A stretch of 9,965 bases of DNA from an uncultured Clostridia bacterium (GTDB lineage Bacteria > Bacillota > Clostridia > Lachnospirales > CAG-274). The position numbers and the translations under genes are program-made. The stretch covers positions 1-9,965 of the forward strand of contig CANRCU010000064.1 in NCBI GenBank assembly GCA_947629215.1, given 5' to 3'. Positions 6,202 to 9,965 of the stretch are shown one piece after another; positions within the stretch are counted from its first letter, which is position 1, and each line of letters starts with the position of its first letter. The notes under the pieces are model-generated. The model searched no databases, was not told the origin of the DNA, and was given only the letters and a program-made list of their open reading frames with translations.

Positions 6202-6831
6202 TTAATATCCCAAAACATCTTTAAAGTCAAGTATTTGCTTGACAGCACCGTCTATCCCTGATTTTGAAACATTGATAACAAGGTCATAGCTTGTGGCATT
6301 GTCCCACTCTTTGCCCGAATAATAGTTATAGTAGTTACGGCGCTTTTTGTCCGCTTTGTTCAGTTCTGTTTCTATGTCTTTTTCTTTTGGCTCTTTATAA
6401 AGCTCAACAAAGCGTTTTTTTCTGTATTCCGTATCCGCCCAGAGATAAACGCTTAACAGACGCGGATGATTACGAAGAACATAGTTTGCACAGCGTCCGA
6501 TAACGATGCAGCTTTCATGTTCGGCAGTTTCCTTTATTATATTTGACTGTAAAGTAAAAAGATTGTCATTGGTCACCGTATTGTTGTGATTGAACATAAG
6601 AGAACCCATCGGATATGAACCCATAACAACAGAGTACAGCAGGCTGTTTGATGCCACTTCGTCAGCCTGTTCAAAAATTGCCTCGTTGTATCCGCTTTTT
6701 TGCGCAGCCATTGAGATAAGCTGTTTATCATACATTTTTATATCAAGTTTTTCGGCAAGGGCTTTGCCTACTGCATTACCGCCGCTGCAAAACTGCCTTG
6801 CGATAGTTATAACATAATTATTTTCGCTCAT
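6202..6831 (-). CDS. Cytidylate kinase-like family protein
   Basis: The 209-residue product resembles the cytidylate-kinase-like family of Clostridia (Pfam Cytidylate_kin2), P-loop NTPases whose substrate is mostly untested. Near the N terminus YVITIARQFCSGGNAVGKALAEKL (6-29) matches the family's ITISRxxGSGGxxIGxxLAexL; the usual Gly before Ser is Cys here. CIVIGRCANYVLR (108-120) is the second conserved strand and loop. DKKRRNYYNYYSGKEW (161-176) and SYDLVINVSKSG (181-192) are the family's C-terminal motifs. I chose the start at 6831 because GAGGTGG precedes it by six bases; an earlier in-frame ATG at 6846 lies on that ribosome binding site. The gene has its own promoter and a hairpin after it, so it is likely a single-gene unit. 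The true cmk lies elsewhere in most such genomes, so calling this a CMP kinase is not justified. Confidence 0.85.
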   Translation of the reverse strand: MSENNYVITIARQFCSGGNAVGKALAEKLDIKMYDKQLISMAAQKSGYNEAIFEQADEVASNSLLYSVVMGSYPMGSLMFNHNNTVTNDNLFTLQSNIIKETAEHESCIVIGRCANYVLRNHPRLLSVYLWADTEYRKKRFVELYKEPKEKDIETELNKADKKRRNYYNYYSGKEWDNATSYDLVINVSKSGIDGAVKQILDFKDVLGY

Positions 6832-6868
6832 ATTTATCCACCTCATTGTTGAAATACGCTATAAATAT

Positions 6869-6897
6869 ATTTTACAATAAAAAACTTGATTTGTCCA
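6869..6897 (-). promoter_or_regulatory. Sigma-A promoter of the kinase-like gene
   Basis: On the minus strand TGGACA (6897-6892) and TAAAAT (6874-6869) are spaced by exactly 17 bases, five of six matches each. The predicted start is near 6862, about 30 bases before the start codon. Confidence 0.65.
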
Positions 6898-6963
6898 GTA
6901 AAATTGTTAAAAAATACGGAAAATTTTTATTTCGGAAATTATTATATGTAAAAAGTGGCGATG

Positions 6964-8856
6964 TTATTCGCTTATTCTGTCCCATTGTTCATATAATTCC
7001 ATAAGCGATTCTTCCAATTCGGTTTTTTGCGCGAATATTTCGGCAGTTTTGGCAGCGTCGCTGTAAACATCTTCGCTTGCAAGCAAATTATCATATTCGG
7101 ATATTTTATTTTCGGTGTCCGCAATATCGGTCTCAAGTTTTTTTATTTTTGCCTCGGCTTTGCGCTTTGTTGCCTGTTCTTCTTTTTGCTTTTTCCAGTC
7201 AAGGCGTCCGTCAGATCCCAATATCGGCTTTTCTTCGGCTTTTATATCCTGCATTTCTTTGTGTTCGATATAAAAATCATAATTGCCGAGATAATTTTTT
7301 ATTCCGTCGGGCGTCAACTCAAGCAGTCGGGTGGCAGTGCTGTTTATGAAATAGCGGTCGTGCGAGATATATAAAACGGTACCCTCGTAGGAATCAAGCG
7401 CATTTTCAAGTATCTCTTTGCTGTTCAGATCAAGGTTGTTTGTAGGCTCGTCCAATATCAGAAAATTTGCGTTGCCAAGCATTATTTTCGCAAGCATTAC
7501 ACGACCTTTTTCGCCTCCGCTCAGCGAGGATATAGTCTTAAATACATCTTCATTTGTGAATACAAAGGCTGCAAGGGCGTTTCTTATTTCAAGGTTTGTA
7601 AGTTCGGGATAGCTATCCGATATTTCGTCAAAAATGCTTTTATTGATATTTAGGTCTTCCTGTTCCTGATCGTAATAGCCGATAAATACGTTGGAGCCGA
7701 CTGCAACTTTTCCGCTGTCCGGGGCAAGCCTTTGCATTATTATTTTCAGTATGGTTGTTTTTCCCGTGCCGTTTGCACCTACAAGGGCTATTCTTTCGCC
7801 TTTTTTTATGTTAAAAGATATATTTCGGAATATCTCTTTGCCGTCAAAACTTTTTGAAATTTCTGTCACGGTCAGTACATCGTTGCCGCTTTCTCTTGAA
7901 GGCTTGAAAACAAGACGCATTTTATCCGGCAGATTTTCGGGTCTTTCCGCGGGAGTCATTTTTTCAAGCTGTTTTTCGCGGCTTTCAGCTCTTTTTATAG
8001 ATTTTTCACGGTTGAATGAACGCAGTTTTTCAATGACCTGCTGTTGGTGCTTTATCTCTTTTTGTTGATTTATATAATGCCTTTGCTGTATCTCCCGCTC
8101 TGCAGCTTTTTTATTTATATAATAGGTATAATTTCCGAAATATACGGTCGATCTGCCGTTTTCTATTTCTATTGTTTTACGCGTTACTTTATTGAGAAAA
8201 TAGCGGTCGTGAGAAATAACTATCAGGCTGTTCGGGTATCCGTTCAGAAAATCTTCAAGCCATTGTATGCTTTCTATATCAAGATGATTTGTCGGCTCGT
8301 CCAGCAGCAGCAGCTCGGGTGTACTCAAAAGCAGCTTTCCAAGCGCTATCCTTGTTTTTTGTCCGCCCGAAAGTATATTTACGGGTTTAAAAAGGGTGCT
8401 TTCGTCAAACCCCAAACCTTTTATAACGCCGCGTATACGGCTTTGATATTCATAACCGTTTTCGCGTTCCATTTTATGCGAAAGCTCTGAATAGAGCTGC
8501 ATTGCCTTTTCAAGTTCTTCGCCTTTCAGACGGGACATTTCGCTTTCCAGTTCGCGCATTTTTTCTTCTATCTCGATTATTTCGTCAAATACGCTCAACA
8601 GTTCATCATATACAGTTTTGGTGCCGTCTATTTGAAGATTTTGAGAAAAATACCCAAGCTTTGCGGTCTTTGGCAGGAATATTTCGCCCGAATCCGCCGA
8701 CATTTCGCCCGTTATTATTTTGAACAGCGTTGACTTCCCTGCACCGTTAACGCCGATAAGCGCTGCTTTTTCCTTCTCTTCAAGTGTAAAAGTAACGTTT
8801 TTCAGTATTACATCGGTACCAAAGGATTTTTCGATACCGTTTAATCCAATTATCAT
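6964..8856 (-). CDS. ABC-F family ATPase, YdiF-like
   Basis: ABC-F proteins have two ABC ATPase domains and no membrane part; characterised members bind ribosomes and relieve stalled translation or confer antibiotic protection. Domain 1 has Walker A GVNGAGKST (35-43), signature LSGGQ (162-166), Walker B with D186/E187 and H216. Domain 2 has GANGTGKTT (360-368), LSGGE (445-449), D469/E470 and H499. Both catalytic glutamates are present. The linker at about 245-315 is Gln/Lys/Arg-rich and helical, the part that reaches the peptidyl-transferase centre in known members. A C-terminal coiled-coil (about 553-630) is of the YdiF/Uup kind. At 630 residues it matches YdiF in length. The start at 8856 has GGAGGT six bases upstream. 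The gene is divergent from rex. I see no strong terminator after it. A housekeeping role is more likely than resistance, but the sequence alone cannot decide. Confidence 0.93.
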   Translation of the reverse strand: MIIGLNGIEKSFGTDVILKNVTFTLEEKEKAALIGVNGAGKSTLFKIITGEMSADSGEIFLPKTAKLGYFSQNLQIDGTKTVYDELLSVFDEIIEIEEKMRELESEMSRLKGEELEKAMQLYSELSHKMERENGYEYQSRIRGVIKGLGFDESTLFKPVNILSGGQKTRIALGKLLLSTPELLLLDEPTNHLDIESIQWLEDFLNGYPNSLIVISHDRYFLNKVTRKTIEIENGRSTVYFGNYTYYINKKAAEREIQQRHYINQQKEIKHQQQVIEKLRSFNREKSIKRAESREKQLEKMTPAERPENLPDKMRLVFKPSRESGNDVLTVTEISKSFDGKEIFRNISFNIKKGERIALVGANGTGKTTILKIIMQRLAPDSGKVAVGSNVFIGYYDQEQEDLNINKSIFDEISDSYPELTNLEIRNALAAFVFTNEDVFKTISSLSGGEKGRVMLAKIMLGNANFLILDEPTNNLDLNSKEILENALDSYEGTVLYISHDRYFINSTATRLLELTPDGIKNYLGNYDFYIEHKEMQDIKAEEKPILGSDGRLDWKKQKEEQATKRKAEAKIKKLETDIADTENKISEYDNLLASEDVYSDAAKTAEIFAQKTELEESLMELYEQWDRISE

Positions 8857-8923
8857 TTTTTTACCTCCAAAAACATAACTAATGATATTTTAACAGATTT
8901 TTAAGCAATATAAAAGTGTAAAG

Positions 8924-8952
8924 TTGACAAAATATAAAAAAAATAGTATAAT
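8924..8952 (+). promoter_or_regulatory. Consensus sigma-A promoter of rex
   Basis: TTGACA (8924-8929), 17 bases, then TATAAT (8947-8952): both hexamers are perfect and the spacing is optimal. The predicted start is near 8959, leaving about 160 bases of leader before the rex start codon. So strong a promoter usually needs repression or leader control. Confidence 0.9.
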
Positions 8953-8973
8953 GTTTTATTATATAAATAACAA
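8945..8973 (-). promoter_or_regulatory. Probable divergent promoter of the ABC-F gene
   Basis: On the minus strand TTGTTA (8973-8968) and TATACT (8950-8945) are spaced by 17 bases. The -10 shares positions 8947-8950 with the rex -10 on the other strand, so the two promoters cannot both be occupied at once. A second AT-rich -10-like site (TAAAAT, 8892-8887) has no good -35. Confidence 0.5.
8956..8973. promoter_or_regulatory. Candidate Rex operator
   Basis: The 18-bp site TTATTAT-ATAA-ATAACAA fits the clostridial Rex consensus TTGTTAA-N4-TTAACAA at 5 of 7 left and 6 of 7 right positions. It lies over the predicted rex start and on the -35 of the divergent promoter, a sensible place for autoregulation. 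In DNA this AT-rich a partial match can be accidental. Confidence 0.35.
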
Positions 8974-9121
8974 TAGGTCGATTTTTGTACCGCAGGCAAA
9001 AATAAGGACGGTGCATATGGGTCGTGATATTCGATCTCTTTTATAAAGTCCCGCAAGGGCAGATTTTGTTGAAAATATAAGTTGACCGGAAAGACGGGCT
9101 TTGACTCGACAGGTGGCATTT
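8959..9121 (+). promoter_or_regulatory. Long, possibly structured 5' leader of rex
   Basis: The leader is more GC-rich than the promoter region next to it and has several helices. ATTTTTG (8981-8987) pairs perfectly with CAAAAAT (8997-9003). ACCG (8989-8992) in that loop can pair with CGGT (9009-9012). GGTCG (8976-8980) can pair with TGACC (9083-9087). GTCGA (8977-8981) can instead pair with TCGAC (9106-9110), which touches the ribosome binding site. CCC-GCAA-GGG (9050-9059) is a GNRA-type hairpin, and ATTTT-GTTG-AAAAT (9063-9076) is another. Two strings, GGGTCGTGA (9019-9027) and CCGCAAGGGCA (9051-9061), resemble conserved parts of the ZTP (pfl) riboswitch, but the paired region expected between them is missing. 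I treat it as an unassigned leader. Confidence 0.45.
9017..9046 (+). CDS. Possible nine-codon upstream ORF in the rex leader
   Basis: ATG at 9017 opens the peptide MGRDIRSLL, ending in TAA. AAGGA (9004-9008) lies eight bases before it, a fair ribosome binding site. If translated, it would disturb the leader helices and could control rex. The peptide has no run of one amino acid that would point to classical attenuation. The ORF may be accidental. Confidence 0.3.
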   Translation: MGRDIRSLL

Positions 9122-9760
9122 ATGGATAAAGATATTTCTATTGCCGTTATAAAACGGCTGCCGAGATATTATCGTTATCTCGGTGATTTGCTTGAACACG
9201 GCATCACACGCATTTCATCAAACGATCTTGCAAGACGAATGAACCTTACGGCATCGCAGATAAGGCAGGATTTAAACAAATTCGGCTGTTTTGGCCAACA
9301 GGGCTACGGTTATAATGTAGAGCTGCTCTATGACGAGATAAAATCAATTCTTGGGCTTCAGCGTACCTATAATCTTATAATAATAGGCGGCGGAAATCTT
9401 GGGCAGACGCTTGCAAACTACAGCAATTTCCAGAAGAGAGGCTTTAAATTCACTGCCATTTTCGATAAAAATCCGCGGCTTATAGGTATAAAAATTCGCG
9501 GTCTTGAAATAATGGATATATCGGGGCTTGATGCATATTTGAAAAATAACAGTGTCGATATTGCCGTGCTTGCGCTGCCGAAAGCTAATGTATCCGAGGT
9601 TTTGCCTACCCTTATAAGGAACAATATCAGCGGTATATGGAATTTTTCTCATGTCGATCTTAAAACTCCCGACAGTATCACCGTTGAAAATGTTCATCTT
9701 ACCGACAGTCTGCTTACTTTGTCTTACAGACTCAGCCGCAACGGGAAGGATAGTTTATAA
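9122..9760 (+). CDS. rex: Redox-sensing transcriptional repressor Rex
   Basis: Rex is a homodimeric repressor that leaves DNA when NADH binds, linking fermentation and respiration genes to the NADH/NAD+ ratio. The 212-residue product has an N-terminal winged helix (about 1-78) with RISSNDLARRMNLTASQIRQDL as the helix-turn-helix, and the family signature FGCFGQQGYGYNV (54-66). A Rossmann domain begins LIIIGGGNLG (85-94) with GxGxxG at 89-94 and the Asp after the second strand at 115. The C-terminal helix that swaps between subunits includes LTDSLLTLSYRLS (193-205). I chose ATG at 9122 because AGGTGG precedes it by five bases and the length fits the family; a TTG at 9101 would add seven residues upstream of that site. 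The promoter is consensus and a terminator follows. Confidence 0.97.
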   Translation: MDKDISIAVIKRLPRYYRYLGDLLEHGITRISSNDLARRMNLTASQIRQDLNKFGCFGQQGYGYNVELLYDEIKSILGLQRTYNLIIIGGGNLGQTLANYSNFQKRGFKFTAIFDKNPRLIGIKIRGLEIMDISGLDAYLKNNSVDIAVLALPKANVSEVLPTLIRNNISGIWNFSHVDLKTPDSITVENVHLTDSLLTLSYRLSRNGKDSL

Positions 9761-9769
9761 AATGTAAAT

Positions 9770-9793
9770 AGGGGGCATATTCCGCCCCTTTTT
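9770..9793 (+). terminator. Rho-independent terminator after rex
   Basis: GGGGC (9772-9776) pairs with GCCCC (9784-9788), extended by G-T and A-T at the base, with a seven-base loop and a run of T at 9789-9793. It begins nine bases after the rex stop. It ends only 15 bases before the next start codon, so some read-through into that gene is possible. Confidence 0.8.
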
Positions 9794-9808
9794 ATATGAG
9801 GTGTACTT

Positions 9809-9965
9809 ATGAATAATAAAAAAAACGAAACAAACCCTATAACGGGCATTATACTATTTATATTTGCGGGCATAATTCCCGTAATAGTGAGGATGGAAAA
9901 CGTTGCCACAAGAGCGAGCGAATACGGCACAGTGCGCAGCGCAAAAGCCATAGCGGATTATTTCA
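9809..9965 (+). CDS. N-terminal part of an unidentified membrane protein
   Basis: The ATG at 9809 follows GAGGTG by about five bases, and the frame stays open to the end of the window (52 complete codons). The product starts with a polar Asn/Lys-rich stretch, MNNKKNETNP. One hydrophobic segment follows (ITGIILFIFAGIIPVIVR, about 11-28), then an amphipathic region with RASEYGTVRSAKAIADYF. It probably is the first membrane helix of a larger polytopic protein, inserted with a short cytoplasmic N terminus. I cannot name the family from this fragment. No separate promoter is visible between the rex terminator and this gene, so expression may depend on read-through from rex. Confidence 0.7.
   Translation, partial: MNNKKNETNPITGIILFIFAGIIPVIVRMENVATRASEYGTVRSAKAIADYF

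Noticed and set aside
9019..9061. ZTP (pfl) riboswitch
   Set aside because: Only two short conserved-looking strings match from memory. The required P1/P2 region between them is missing and rex is not a usual target gene, so I do not assign the class.

Overview
This window looks like a chromosomal segment of a low-GC Gram-positive bacterium of the class Clostridia. The evidence is the class I heat-shock operon in the order hrcA-grpE-dnaK-dnaJ under a perfect CIRCE operator, a Rex redox repressor, a YdiF-type ABC-F protein, strong AGGAGG-like ribosome binding sites and AT-rich spacers. Placement near the Oscillospiraceae/Ruminococcaceae is a guess from overall protein flavour and is not proven here.

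Layout, left to right. Positions 1-1060 are an AT-rich accessory stretch. It holds a run of inverted repeats (1-232), a small membrane-anchored protein of unknown function on the minus strand (287-796), and the 3' end of a start-less reading frame directly upstream of it (808-984). A rho-independent terminator (1066-1099) separates this stretch from the heat-shock operon. Positions 1107-5938 are that operon on the minus strand: a sigma-A promoter, CIRCE, hrcA, grpE, dnaK, a short palindrome, then dnaJ with a TTG start. Positions 5939-6201 are a spacer with two hairpins. Positions 6202-6897 hold a cytidylate-kinase-like gene with its own promoter. Positions 6964-8856 encode the ABC-F ATPase, also on the minus strand. 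A divergent control region (8857-9121) follows, in which promoters of the ABC-F gene and of rex overlap at their -10 elements. The rex transcript appears to carry a leader of about 160 nt with several possible helices and a tiny upstream ORF. Rex runs on the plus strand (9122-9760), then a terminator, then the first 52 codons of a membrane protein that leaves the window.

How the parts work together: HrcA binds CIRCE and represses the operon. GrpE, DnaK and DnaJ form the Hsp70 folding machine, whose activity is linked to HrcA through the general chaperone network. Rex senses NADH/NAD+ and probably controls itself; a degenerate candidate Rex site lies on its promoter and on the -35 element of the divergent ABC-F promoter. 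The core genes are ordinary. The parts most worth a second look are the rex leader and control region and the left accessory stretch. I did not find a convincing complete new system.
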